Source of the DNA: Bacteroidota bacterium
GTDB taxonomy: Bacteria > Bacteroidota > Ignavibacteria > Kryptoniales > JAKASW01
DNA length: 27,527 bases
NCBI GenBank assembly: GCA_021789755.1
Contig: JAJYJD010000011.1
Coordinates: forward strand, 1 to 27,527
Direction of reading: 5' to 3'
Within the stretch, counting starts at the first letter, position 1; the number at the start of each line of letters is the position of its first letter. Positions 8,265 through 16,507 of the stretch are shown piece after piece. A model generated the notes under the pieces. The model saw nothing but the letters and a program-made list of their open reading frames with translations. It had not been told where the DNA came from and made no database searches. The translations under genes were made by a program, and so were the position numbers.

Positions 8265-9449
8265 TCACATTAGATTTTCGAAAATTCCTGCGGCTCCCAT
8301 ACCGCCGCCTATGCACATTGTCACCATGCCGTATTTGGCCTTCCGTCTTTTCATTTCTTGGAGCAGTGTGGCAGTCAGTTTTGCGCCGGTACAGCCGAGC
8401 GGATGACCGAGGGCTATGGCGCCGCCGTTCACGTTCACTCTGTCCTCGTCGATACCGAGTTCCCTGATGACCGCCACCGCTTGCGATGCAAATGCTTCGT
8501 TCAGCTCTATGACATCTATGTCCTTGAGCTTCAGCCCCGAATATTTCAACGCCTTCGGGATAGCTTTGATCGGGCCTATCCCCATGATTTCGGGCGGCAC
8601 GCCGGCGACAGCAAAAGAGATCAACTTCGCAATCGGCTTGAGTCCCAATTCCCTGGCCCTTTCAGCACTCATCACAACCGAAGCGGCGGCACCGTCACTC
8701 ATCTGCGAGGAATTCCCCGCGGTCACCGTCCCTCCCTCTTTGAATACCGGTTTCAGCAGTGCCAGTTTATCCAACGTCGTGTCCTCACGCGGTCCCTCGT
8801 CGACTTGAAAGACTGTTTCCTCGACAATTGTCTTATTACCCTTCAAGACTTTTCTCTTCAATTTTAAGGGTACAATTTCTTCAGCAAACTTCCCGGCCTT
8901 GATCGCGGCTACCGCTCTCAGATGACTTTTGAGCGAAAACTTGTCCTGGTCTTCACGGGATACATTGTACTGGACTGCTACCCGTTCCGCAGTAAGGCCC
9001 ATATTGAGGTACGCTTCCGGATTGGATTCGACAAGATAAGGATTCGGTAATACTCTGGAACCACCCATCGGTACAAGACTCATTGTTTCGGCACCGCCGG
9101 CAATAATAACGTCTGCAAAGCCGGCCATGATCCTCTCTGTAGCCATGGAAATTGTCTGCAGGCCGGATGAGCAGAACCGGTTGATCGTCGCAGCGGGGAC
9201 CGATACCGGCATGCCGGCACGCAACGCCGCGATCCTGGATACGTTCATTCCCTGTTCAGCTTCGGGCATCGCACACCCCATCAGTATGTCATCGATAGTC
9301 TCCGGGTCAAGTCCCGGAGTGCGTTCGACCGCGGCCTTGATAACTTCGGCAGCCATATCGTCCGGGCGGACATCTCGGAGTGCCCCTTTCTTTGCTCTGC
9401 CGACCGCCGTCCGTATGGAAGTCACGATAACAGCCTCGTGCATTTTCAT
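8265..9449 (-). CDS. fadA: acetyl-CoA C-acyltransferase (3-ketoacyl-CoA thiolase)
   Basis: This 394-residue degradative thiolase cleaves 3-ketoacyl-CoA with CoA to acetyl-CoA and a shortened acyl-CoA. All three catalytic positions are seen: nucleophile Cys93 in NRFCSSGLQ, His349 in GGAIALGHPLGCTGAKL, and Cys379 in CIGGGMGAAGIFE, plus NEAFASQ at about 317. Length equals the family norm. It starts at ATG 9449, with CAGGAG five bases upstream, so the first methionine rather than M3 is preferred. It sits 44 bases after the HAD/hydratase gene and 10 bases before the dehydrogenase gene, in one transcription unit. Its substrate range is not visible, but co-location with fadN and fadE argues for fatty-acid degradation over acetoacetyl-CoA biosynthesis. 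Confidence 0.95.
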   Translation of the reverse strand: MKMHEAVIVTSIRTAVGRAKKGALRDVRPDDMAAEVIKAAVERTPGLDPETIDDILMGCAMPEAEQGMNVSRIAALRAGMPVSVPAATINRFCSSGLQTISMATERIMAGFADVIIAGGAETMSLVPMGGSRVLPNPYLVESNPEAYLNMGLTAERVAVQYNVSREDQDKFSLKSHLRAVAAIKAGKFAEEIVPLKLKRKVLKGNKTIVEETVFQVDEGPREDTTLDKLALLKPVFKEGGTVTAGNSSQMSDGAAASVVMSAERARELGLKPIAKLISFAVAGVPPEIMGIGPIKAIPKALKYSGLKLKDIDVIELNEAFASQAVAVIRELGIDEDRVNVNGGAIALGHPLGCTGAKLTATLLQEMKRRKAKYGMVTMCIGGGMGAAGIFENLM

Positions 9450-9493
9450 TAGAACTCCTGATTAGTCTTTAATTCCTTCATGTCCGGATCTCA

Positions 9494-11899
9494 TTAATTT
9501 CTCAACGCCTTGTTGTTCTTCAACATGTACTGCATTCTCTCCTGCGTTTTTCTCTCACCGCACAGGCTCAGGAAGGCTTCGCGCTCGAGATCGAGAATAT
9601 ATTCTTCTTCGACTTCCTGAGCAGAGGTCAGCTCCCCACCGGTGAGCACCCACGCCAGCTTCTTGCCGATGTGGAACTCATAGTCCGTAATTTGTCCGCC
9701 TTCTTTCCAGAGATAGAGACCCAGCGTGAGAGCGGAGAGGACAGGTTGGCCTGCCGCCATCACTTTCCGTTTCTCGGGAGGATGATATCCTTCCTGGACC
9801 ATTGCGAGAGCGGTCGCTTTGGCGTCATACACCAGGAACTTTTCGTTCATCGAGATGCCGTCCGTCGGCCGCAGGAAACCAAACGCCTTCGCCTCCGCGG
9901 CACTCGTCGCGACCTTTGCCGTTCCGATCGTCTCAAGGACTTCGCGGACAAAGGGCATCAGATCTACATCCGCCACTCTCGGTGCACGGGCCAGACTCCT
10001 GACAAGCATTTCTTTCGTCCCGCCGCCCGCAGGGATTAGACCGACTCCAGCTTCCACAAGGCCGATGTACGTCTCCGCGGCGGCCCTGACTCTCGGAGCA
10101 TGCAGAGCCATCTCGCACCCTCCGCCGAGCGTCATATTGAACGGCGCAACCACGACCGGCTTCGGCGCGTATTTGATCTTCATGTCCATTGCCTGAAACA
10201 ACCTGATCGCATGGTCGATCTCGTCGAATTCCTTTTCCTGTGCAAGCATCAGGATCAGCATTAGATTGGCACCTGCCGAGAAGTACTTGCCCTGGTTTGC
10301 CACGACAAGGGCGTCTGAATCGGTTTCGAGCATTTTCAATCCTAGTTCAGCCATTTGCAAAACGTCCTCACCGATCACATTTGCCTTCGAGTGGAATTCC
10401 AGGCAGGCGACCGAATCACCGAGGTCTATGAGCGAAGCGCCCGCATTCGATTTGAGCACCTTCCCTTTACTCGATTCAAGCTTCAGGTTAATCAGCTTCT
10501 TCGGTACAGGGACGGCTTTATAACTTTTCCCGATAAAGTCGTAATAAAGTTGTATCCCTTTCTCTTCTTTATAGAAACTCCTTGCACCCGCAGCAAGCAT
10601 CTCGAGGATTTTCTGAGGAACCTGCTTTCCTTCGGCTTTCATCTTCTCGACAGATTTTTCCAGGCCGATGGCATCCCATGTTTCGAACGGCCCGAGGCTC
10701 CAGCCAAATCCCCACTTCATTGCGTTGTCTATACTCACGACGTCGTCAGCGATTTCAGGTATCCGGTTCACGCTGTAAATCAGGACCGCGGCCGTAGTAT
10801 CCCAGAAGAACTCGCCCGCCCTGTCTTTTGCGTAGGCCAGGTTCCTGACTCGTTCTCCGACATCATCGATATTCCTGCCCATATCGATAGAAGCAAACGC
10901 GGCTTTTTTTCTCTGACGGTGTTCCATATTCCTGAAATCGAGCGTCAGGATTTCAGTTTCCCCTTTTTCATTCTTGACCCTTTTGTAAAAACCGGACTTT
11001 GTCTTCTCCCCAAGCCAGCCCTTCTTCTCCATCTGCAATATGAATTCCGGCACTCTGAAATAGTCCCGCATCTCGTCGTCGGGGGCAGCCTCATACAGGT
11101 TTTCAGCAACGTGAACAAGTGTGTCGAGTCCGACGATGTCTCCCGTACGGAAAGTGGCACTCTTCGGCCTTCCGGAGGCAGGTCCCGTAATCGCATCGAC
11201 TTCTTCGATCGTATAATCACGTTCCACCATCTTATGAATCACGTACATAATCGCCGCCACCCCGATCCGGTTCCCGATGAAATTCGGCGTGTCTTTGCAA
11301 AGGACAGTCCCTTTGCCCAATGCTTCTTCTCCAAACTGGCGCATAAAGGAGACCACTTCGGGTGAAGTTTCCGCGGTCGGAATCAGCTCGAGAAGGTAAA
11401 GGTATCTCGGCGGATTGAAGAAATGAGTGCCCAGGAAATGCCGTCGAAAATCTTCCGAGAGACCGTCTGCGATGTGTGAGATTGGAATGCCGCTGGTATT
11501 CGAACTGACTATCGTGCCCGGTTTTCGGAGCGCATCGACCTTCTTCATCAACTCTTTCTTAGGTGCGAGGCTCTCGACAATCACCTCTATGACCCAATCC
11601 ACCTCTCCAACTTTCTTCAAGTCATCCTCGAAATTGCCGACGGTAATCAGCGACGCCTTCTCTTTTGTGAACAAGGGCGCAGGCTTAAGTCCGAGCGCGC
11701 GCTTCAATCCCGCCGCTGCGAACCTGTTTCTTACCGATCTGTCGTTGATTGTCATCCCTTTTTTCTTTTCTTCTTCATCCGGCTCCGCAGGCACCATGTC
11801 GAGCAGGTACGAACTGATCCCGGCATTGGCAAGGTGGCCCGCAATTTGAGCTCCCATTACTCCTGCACCAAGGACTGCCACTTTCCTGATAGGTCTCAT
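9494..11899 (-). CDS. fadN: 3-hydroxyacyl-CoA dehydrogenase / enoyl-CoA hydratase fusion
   Basis: This bifunctional enzyme of about 801 residues carries the hydration and second oxidation steps of beta-oxidation. The HAD part comes first: the NAD(P) Rossmann motif VAVLGAGVMGAQIAGHL (residues 7-23), SSNTSGIPIS, then HFFNPP (about 159-164). The crotonase part lies about residues 500-680: FSAGANL and TLGGGCEMALHAPRVRAAAETYIGLVEAGVGLIPAGGGT. This HAD-then-hydratase order is that of B. subtilis FadN, the reverse of E. coli FadB. The ATG at 11899 has GGGAG six bases upstream and avoids overlapping the upstream gene, so I prefer it to an in-frame start at 11935. It follows the acyl-CoA synthetase by 13 bases. 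Assignment is firm; the alternative start changes 12 residues only. Confidence 0.95.
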   Translation of the reverse strand: MRPIRKVAVLGAGVMGAQIAGHLANAGISSYLLDMVPAEPDEEEKKKGMTINDRSVRNRFAAAGLKRALGLKPAPLFTKEKASLITVGNFEDDLKKVGEVDWVIEVIVESLAPKKELMKKVDALRKPGTIVSSNTSGIPISHIADGLSEDFRRHFLGTHFFNPPRYLYLLELIPTAETSPEVVSFMRQFGEEALGKGTVLCKDTPNFIGNRIGVAAIMYVIHKMVERDYTIEEVDAITGPASGRPKSATFRTGDIVGLDTLVHVAENLYEAAPDDEMRDYFRVPEFILQMEKKGWLGEKTKSGFYKRVKNEKGETEILTLDFRNMEHRQRKKAAFASIDMGRNIDDVGERVRNLAYAKDRAGEFFWDTTAAVLIYSVNRIPEIADDVVSIDNAMKWGFGWSLGPFETWDAIGLEKSVEKMKAEGKQVPQKILEMLAAGARSFYKEEKGIQLYYDFIGKSYKAVPVPKKLINLKLESSKGKVLKSNAGASLIDLGDSVACLEFHSKANVIGEDVLQMAELGLKMLETDSDALVVANQGKYFSAGANLMLILMLAQEKEFDEIDHAIRLFQAMDMKIKYAPKPVVVAPFNMTLGGGCEMALHAPRVRAAAETYIGLVEAGVGLIPAGGGTKEMLVRSLARAPRVADVDLMPFVREVLETIGTAKVATSAAEAKAFGFLRPTDGISMNEKFLVYDAKATALAMVQEGYHPPEKRKVMAAGQPVLSALTLGLYLWKEGGQITDYEFHIGKKLAWVLTGGELTSAQEVEEEYILDLEREAFLSLCGERKTQERMQYMLKNNKALRN

Positions 11900-11912
11900 T
11901 AAATTCTCCCGG

Positions 11913-13688
11913 TTACTCTTTATAGAATTCTTCAATTATGTTTTTATACCGGCTTTCCACGTTTCGGCGCTTCATCTTAAGCGTCGGAGTCAAATAGTCC
12001 GCTTCAATCGTCAATTCATCATCAAGGATTGCATATTTCTTGATCGTCTCCCAGTGGGACAATTGCTTGTTCACTCCTTCCACGATCCCGTCGTACAACG
12101 ACTTGATTTCCGGTTTCGTTATCAGTTCCGCGGGGGAGGCGTATGCGATCCTGTTTTTCCCGGCGAAACCCCTCAGCGCATCCATATTCGGAAATATCAG
12201 AGCCGAGGCAAACTTCCTCTGGTCGCCGACTACAATCGCCTTGTCGACATAGAGACTGTGTGCCAGCAGGGACTCGATTTCCTGCGGAGCTATGAACTTG
12301 CCTCCGCTTGTTTTGAGTAAGTCCTTTTTCCTGTCAGTCACGAACAGGAAGCCGTCTTTGTCGAGGTAGCCGATGTCTCCGGTTTTGAACCATGAACCGT
12401 TGAAGGTGGCCGATGTCGCTGCGGCATTTCTGTAATACCCTGACATCACGTTCGGACCATCGACCAGTATTTCGCCGTCCCCGGATATTTTCGCACAGAC
12501 ATTCGGGATCAGCGGTCCGACCGACCCGATCCTGTTCCTATCCAATCGGTTCACGGAGATTACGGGCGATGTCTCCGTCAAGCCGTAGCCCTGGAGCACG
12601 GTGACTCCAGCAGCGCAGAAAATCCTCGCGAGATCCTGTCTCAATGCTGCGCCGCCGCTTATTATGTAATCTACTCTTCCTCCGAAGGCTTCGCGGAGGT
12701 TCTTGTAAACGAGCCGGCTGGCGACAACCCGTTTCAGGCGGTAGCCTAATGACATTTTCTTCTCCGTGTCAAATTTCAGCGCCAGATCGATTGCCCACTT
12801 GAACACGGAACGCTTGTACCATGGGAGGCTCTCAACTACGTGCTGAGCCTTCTCAAAAGCTTTCTCGAGCATACGCGGCACCGTCGTCATACGGTGGGGC
12901 CTGACCTCGAGGAGGTTCTGAGGAAGGGCTTCGATGGATTCAGCGTAATAAACACAATCGCCTACGTACACGTAGAGATAAAGCATCATTCTTTCGAAGA
13001 CATGCGACGGAGGAAGGTAGCTCAACACTACATCTTCAGTGGGATGAAATACGAACAGGGAGGCACAATCTACCGCATTGGAAACAAGATTTCGGTGTGA
13101 AAGCATGACTCCTTTCGGCTCTCCCGTCGTGCCGCTCGTGTAGATGACTGTTGCGAGGTCCTCTTCTTTTACACTTCTCCTCAGCTGGTCGAATTTCGCC
13201 GGCGATTCCGACTCCGCCTTTCGGCCTTTTTCCACGACCTCGTCCCATGTTACCGCATCATCCGCAAATCTTCCTTCCGACATGCAGACAATGAAGCGGC
13301 AATCCGAGCCGGCAATTGCGTCACGGGCCCGCTCATACAGCTTACGGCTCCCCACAAAAATTCCTTTCGCCCCGGAATCCTTGAGGATGAACTCAAGCTG
13401 GTTAAGCGCCTGCGTTACGTAGATGGGAATATCCGCCGCCCCCGTGTGCACGATGGCCAGGTCTGCCATGGTCCAGTATGCCGAGCTGTCGGCAAAGAGA
13501 GCGACATGGTCACCCGGCCCGATGCCGAGAGAATTCAGCCCCAGAGCTACATACTTTATGGTTTCAAAAACATGATCAGAGGAGAAGGGCTTCCACTGAC
13601 CCCCGATCTTCGAGTTGAGCATCCGAGGGTTACGGTAAGACTCAACCGAAATTTCCAGCAACTCACAAAGTGTTCGTGGCGCGTTCAT
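11913..13688 (-). CDS. fadD: long-chain acyl-CoA synthetase (AMP-forming)
   Basis: This ANL-superfamily ligase of 591 residues activates free fatty acids to acyl-CoA by way of an acyl-adenylate, feeding the fad enzymes that follow. Key motifs: the P-loop TVIYTSGTTGEPKG (about 183-193), LPPSHVFERM, YGLTETSPVISVN, GSWFKTGDIGYLDKDG and RKKDLLKTSGGKFIAPQEIE, the last with the hinge and catalytic lysine region. The ATG at 13688 gives a typical N-terminus (MNAPRTLCELL) and has GGGGG just upstream. An upstream TTG at 13727 would add 13 residues without homology and without a ribosome-binding site. It heads the four-gene operon, whose promoter should lie in the region shared divergently with the dedA gene. 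The symbol is functional; orthology to E. coli FadD is not implied. Confidence 0.93.
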   Translation of the reverse strand: MNAPRTLCELLEISVESYRNPRMLNSKIGGQWKPFSSDHVFETIKYVALGLNSLGIGPGDHVALFADSSAYWTMADLAIVHTGAADIPIYVTQALNQLEFILKDSGAKGIFVGSRKLYERARDAIAGSDCRFIVCMSEGRFADDAVTWDEVVEKGRKAESESPAKFDQLRRSVKEEDLATVIYTSGTTGEPKGVMLSHRNLVSNAVDCASLFVFHPTEDVVLSYLPPSHVFERMMLYLYVYVGDCVYYAESIEALPQNLLEVRPHRMTTVPRMLEKAFEKAQHVVESLPWYKRSVFKWAIDLALKFDTEKKMSLGYRLKRVVASRLVYKNLREAFGGRVDYIISGGAALRQDLARIFCAAGVTVLQGYGLTETSPVISVNRLDRNRIGSVGPLIPNVCAKISGDGEILVDGPNVMSGYYRNAAATSATFNGSWFKTGDIGYLDKDGFLFVTDRKKDLLKTSGGKFIAPQEIESLLAHSLYVDKAIVVGDQRKFASALIFPNMDALRGFAGKNRIAYASPAELITKPEIKSLYDGIVEGVNKQLSHWETIKKYAILDDELTIEADYLTPTLKMKRRNVESRYKNIIEEFYKE

Positions 13689-13817
13689 GCGACCCCCGAT
13701 TCTAGTTGTGGAATAAATGACAACCAAGTTTAAGGGAGCCCGGCGCCAATTGCAATAGCTTTACAGCGAACTTTTTGGCTGCACGATTACTCGCATGCAA
13801 GGCGCGTCATCTTTTTG

Positions 13818-13833
13818 ACTCACGGAAATGAGT
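13818..13833. promoter_or_regulatory. small inverted repeat, candidate operator upstream of dedA
   Basis: ACTCA and TGAGT arms of five bases flank CGGAAA in the divergent fadD/dedA promoter region. A TTGACT overlapping the left arm (13815-13820) could be a -35 box for the rightward genes, but the matching -10 near 13838-13844 (TATGGA) is poor. Arms this short can arise by chance. No fatty-acid regulator gene is in the window. Confidence 0.2.
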
Positions 13834-13873
13834 TGCTTTATGGAGGCCCATTAGCCTAAATTTGTTAAATCCT

Positions 13874-14491
13874 ATGACGGAGATACTTGTTGACCAAGTG
13901 GTTAACTGGATCGGTGTGTCGGGCTACGCCGGTCTGGTCGTGCTGATGACTCTCGAAAGTATGGTTGCACCTCTTCCGAGCGAGGCGGTCATGCCTTTTG
14001 CAGGCTTACCCATATACGAAGGAACTTTTTCATTCGTCGGAGTTATCTTATTCAGTGTGGCGGGAAGCCTGATCGGTTCAATCATCTCGTACTACGCCGG
14101 CCTTTACGGCGGCAGGCCATTCGTTACTAAATTCGGCAAATATTTTCTGCTCGATATCCGCGATCTGGAAATGACGGAAAAGTTTTTCAATAGGTACGGC
14201 GACAAAACGATTTTCTTCGGCAGGTTTGTCCCTGTAGTCAGACATCCGATTTCGATACCCGCCGGTGCCGGCGAGATGAAAGCGGGGATATTCATACTGT
14301 ACACTGCGGTCGGAGCCGGTGTCTGGAGCTCGCTTCTCGCGTATGCAGGTTTCAGGCTCAAGCGCCACTGGGAAGAGATCCGCCATTACGGTCAGACAAT
14401 GGACTGGGTTGTAGCGGCCATCCTGCTGGCAGGGCTCGCATACTTCATCTATCGCCATGTCCGGCGTCTCAACGACACAAAAGTTTCTTAG
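13874..14491 (+). CDS. DedA/SNARE-associated family membrane protein
   Basis: This integral membrane protein of about 205 residues belongs to the DedA family, whose members are linked to membrane lipid recycling and envelope homeostasis. Visible hallmarks are ESMVAPLPSEAVMPFAG near the N-terminus, the glycine-rich GSLIGSIISYYAGLYGGRPFV, FFNRYGDKTIFFGRFVPVVRHPISIPAGAGEM with the conserved F/GRFxPxxR motif, and a C-terminal hydrophobic span before RHVRRLND. Four to six membrane segments are expected. A TTG at 13862 would add four residues; I prefer the ATG at 13874, though neither has a good ribosome-binding site. It is the first of three plus-strand genes; the pseudouridine synthase begins four bases after its stop. 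The transported lipid is not visible from sequence. Confidence 0.88.
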   Translation: MTEILVDQVVNWIGVSGYAGLVVLMTLESMVAPLPSEAVMPFAGLPIYEGTFSFVGVILFSVAGSLIGSIISYYAGLYGGRPFVTKFGKYFLLDIRDLEMTEKFFNRYGDKTIFFGRFVPVVRHPISIPAGAGEMKAGIFILYTAVGAGVWSSLLAYAGFRLKRHWEEIRHYGQTMDWVVAAILLAGLAYFIYRHVRRLNDTKVS

Positions 14492-14494
14492 AAT

Positions 14495-15208
14495 ATGAAA
14501 GAAGAAACGATATCACTGGCACGCGCACTATCCAAGCTCGGGTACTGCTCCCGGGCACGGGCCTCGCTTTATATAAAGGGAGGCAGAGTCAGCGTGAACA
14601 ACAGACTTGTGAAACTTCCTTCGGCCAAAGTCGACATCGATAACGATATTATCGAAGTGGACAGTCGACGGATCGCAAAGCCGACCGCCGTCGTCATCAT
14701 GCTGAACAAACCGAGCGGCTATGTCACGACTTCGAATGACGAGTTGTCGAGGAAGACCGTATATGAGCTCTTACCGAAGGATCTCCACCTCTTCGCGGTC
14801 GGAAGACTGGACATGGACACAAGCGGACTCCTCCTTTTCACAAACAGCGGTCAGTTGCAGGACCGAATCACCTCGCCCGATAAAGAAGTCAGCAAAACAT
14901 ACATAGCGACAGTCAACGGTAAATTGACATTCGACCTTATTGACAAGTTCCTCAACGGTGTCGAAATTAAGGACGGGCTCGTCGTCAAAGCCGACTACTG
15001 CAGGATTATTTCGATGGATTTGTGCAAGACACGCGTCCAGCTCACCATACATGAAGGAAAAAACAGACAGGTCAGACGAATGTTCGAGGCAATCGGCAAA
15101 ACAGTCTCCGGCCTTCACCGATCTTCTATCGGAAAGCTCGAGCTTGACCTTCCGGAAGGTTCCTGGAGGAAGCTCTCCAACGAAGAAATAGACTCGATAT
15201 TCAGCTAA
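14495..15208 (+). CDS. rRNA pseudouridine synthase, RsuA/RluB/RluE/RluF family
   Basis: This 237-residue protein has an N-terminal S4 RNA-binding domain (SLARALSKLGYCSRARASLYIKGGRVSVNNRLV, about residues 6-40) and the RsuA-type catalytic domain. The catalytic aspartate is Asp106 in AVGRLDMDTSGLLLFTN. The C-terminal HEGKNRQVRRMFEAIG motif is typical. It isomerises uridine to pseudouridine in rRNA; whether in 16S (RsuA) or 23S (RluB/E/F) cannot be told from this sequence, so no symbol is given. It is flanked by dedA (gap of three bases) and a Nudix gene whose ATG shares a base with its stop, which suggests translational coupling. Function class is secure. Confidence 0.93.
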   Translation: MKEETISLARALSKLGYCSRARASLYIKGGRVSVNNRLVKLPSAKVDIDNDIIEVDSRRIAKPTAVVIMLNKPSGYVTTSNDELSRKTVYELLPKDLHLFAVGRLDMDTSGLLLFTNSGQLQDRITSPDKEVSKTYIATVNGKLTFDLIDKFLNGVEIKDGLVVKADYCRIISMDLCKTRVQLTIHEGKNRQVRRMFEAIGKTVSGLHRSSIGKLELDLPEGSWRKLSNEEIDSIFS

Positions 15209-15687
15209 TGCCGAAGATAAATTTCGAAATTGTCGAAGTGGTCCTTTTCAGGCGGAGGCCGGAACCGGAGTTCCTCGTCCTTCAGCGGGCTGACGATGAA
15301 GACATTTACCCCGGTTTGTGGCAGATAATCAGCGGAAGCATCGAGCCCGGCGAAAAAGCTTACGAGGCAGCGTACCGTGAAGTGAAGGAGGAAACGGGAC
15401 TTGAACCGGTCGCCCTCTACAATACTCCGCTTACGAACACGTTCTATTTCTACACCAATGATTCCGTCAATGTAAGCCCCGTATTTGCGGCCGAAGTCGA
15501 TGCGAAAGGTGAGATCGTTCTCTCCCGTGAGCACAAAAATTTCAAGTGGCTCCGGAAGGAGGAAGCGGCTTCTCTCCTGGTCTGGCCCGGGCAGAAGAGC
15601 GCAATCAGAATAATCAACGATTACGTGGTCATGAACAACCCGTCAAAAGAATTCATGAAGATTTCGCTCGACCACTTAACCCGCTGA
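15208..15687 (+). CDS. Nudix hydrolase
   Basis: A complete Nudix box spans residues 43-65, reading GSIEPGEKAYEAAYREVKEE followed by TGL, with all GX5EX7REUXEEXGU positions filled. The protein is 159 residues. The N-terminal part (VEVVLFRRRPEPEFLVLQRADDEDIYPGLWQIISG) resembles NudB-type dihydroneopterin triphosphate hydrolases and other NTP-cleaning members, but substrate cannot be assigned. It hydrolyses a nucleoside diphosphate linked to some moiety X. The ATG overlaps the previous stop by one base (TAATG), so it is likely translationally coupled to the pseudouridine synthase. The gene converges on mazG, another nucleotide-pyrophosphohydrolase, after a 49-base gap. Confidence 0.88.
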   Translation: MPKINFEIVEVVLFRRRPEPEFLVLQRADDEDIYPGLWQIISGSIEPGEKAYEAAYREVKEETGLEPVALYNTPLTNTFYFYTNDSVNVSPVFAAEVDAKGEIVLSREHKNFKWLRKEEAASLLVWPGQKSAIRIINDYVVMNNPSKEFMKISLDHLTR

Positions 15688-15736
15688 CTCTCATCGCTGA
15701 TTACGCCGACGTGCACGCTGGATCGGCAGACGGCCT

Positions 15737-16507
15737 CTACAAGTCTTTCTTGCTCTTTTCCCACAGCTCGTTCATCTCACCGAGCGTGGCGTCATGCAAG
15801 GAGACGTTCCGTTTATCGAGTTGATCCTCGATGTACAGGAAACGCTTCACGAACTTCTCCGTAGCCATTCGCAATGAGCTCTCCGGATTGACCCCTATGT
15901 GCCGCGCATAATTCACGAGGGAAAAGAGAAGGTCTCCGAATTCCTCCTCAACCCTTTCGGGATTATTTCCAGCCAGCACACCTTTCAGCTCGCCTATCTC
16001 CTCCTCGACTTTCGTCCACACTTCATCGGCAAGTCCCCAATCGAACCCGACTCTGGCAGCTCTGTCCTGGATTTTAAAAGCACGTGCCAGCGCCGGGAAC
16101 GCGACAGGTATCCCGTCAAATATCGATTCTCGTCCAGCCTCAGTCTTTATCCTCTCCCAGTTCACTTTTACCTGGTCAGGTGTTTCTGCTTCGACGTTGC
16201 CGAAGACGTGAGGATGCCGCTCTATCATTTTCCTGGTTTCAGCTTTCACCATGTCGACGAGAGTAAACCTCCCTTCGTCCTCTGCGATCTGGGCGTGCAA
16301 CAAAACATTCAGCAGGATGTCTCCCAGTTCACCTTTTACTTCGTCCCACTTGCCCTGATCTATAGCCTCGGCCAACTCATAGACTTCTTCGATGGTGTAA
16401 TGTCTGATTGACCTGTTGGTCTGCACTTTGTCCCAGGGACATTCCTTTCTCAGCCTGCGGACGACATCTACAAATTCCTGGAGCGCATTTTCTTCTATTT
16501 TCGTCAT
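15737..16507 (-). CDS. mazG: nucleoside triphosphate pyrophosphohydrolase
   Basis: Full-length MazG of 256 residues with two tandem MazG repeats: the first with CPWDKVQTNRSIRHYTIEEVYELAEAI and GELGDILLNVLLHA, the second with VGFDWGLADEVWTKVEEEIGELKGVL and VEEEFGDLLFSLVNYAR. Both carry EExxE/ExxD-type metal-binding patterns. It hydrolyses noncanonical and, in general, all NTPs to NMP plus pyrophosphate; in E. coli it modulates (p)ppGpp during starvation. An upstream extension to 16585 is possible but I use ATG 16507, which overlaps the heptosyltransferase stop by ATGA, the usual coupling in this operon. It is the last gene of the 12-gene run, and converges on the Nudix gene. Confidence 0.93.
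   Translation of the reverse strand: MTKIEENALQEFVDVVRRLRKECPWDKVQTNRSIRHYTIEEVYELAEAIDQGKWDEVKGELGDILLNVLLHAQIAEDEGRFTLVDMVKAETRKMIERHPHVFGNVEAETPDQVKVNWERIKTEAGRESIFDGIPVAFPALARAFKIQDRAARVGFDWGLADEVWTKVEEEIGELKGVLAGNNPERVEEEFGDLLFSLVNYARHIGVNPESSLRMATEKFVKRFLYIEDQLDKRNVSLHDATLGEMNELWEKSKKDL

Noticed and set aside
10355..11365. Long plus-strand frame opposite the FadN-like gene
   Set aside because: It is antisense to a well-supported bifunctional enzyme with complete motifs, and its translation has no recognisable domain.
15688..15736. Possible bidirectional terminator between the convergent Nudix and mazG genes
   Set aside because: I could find no stable stem with a T-run on either strand.
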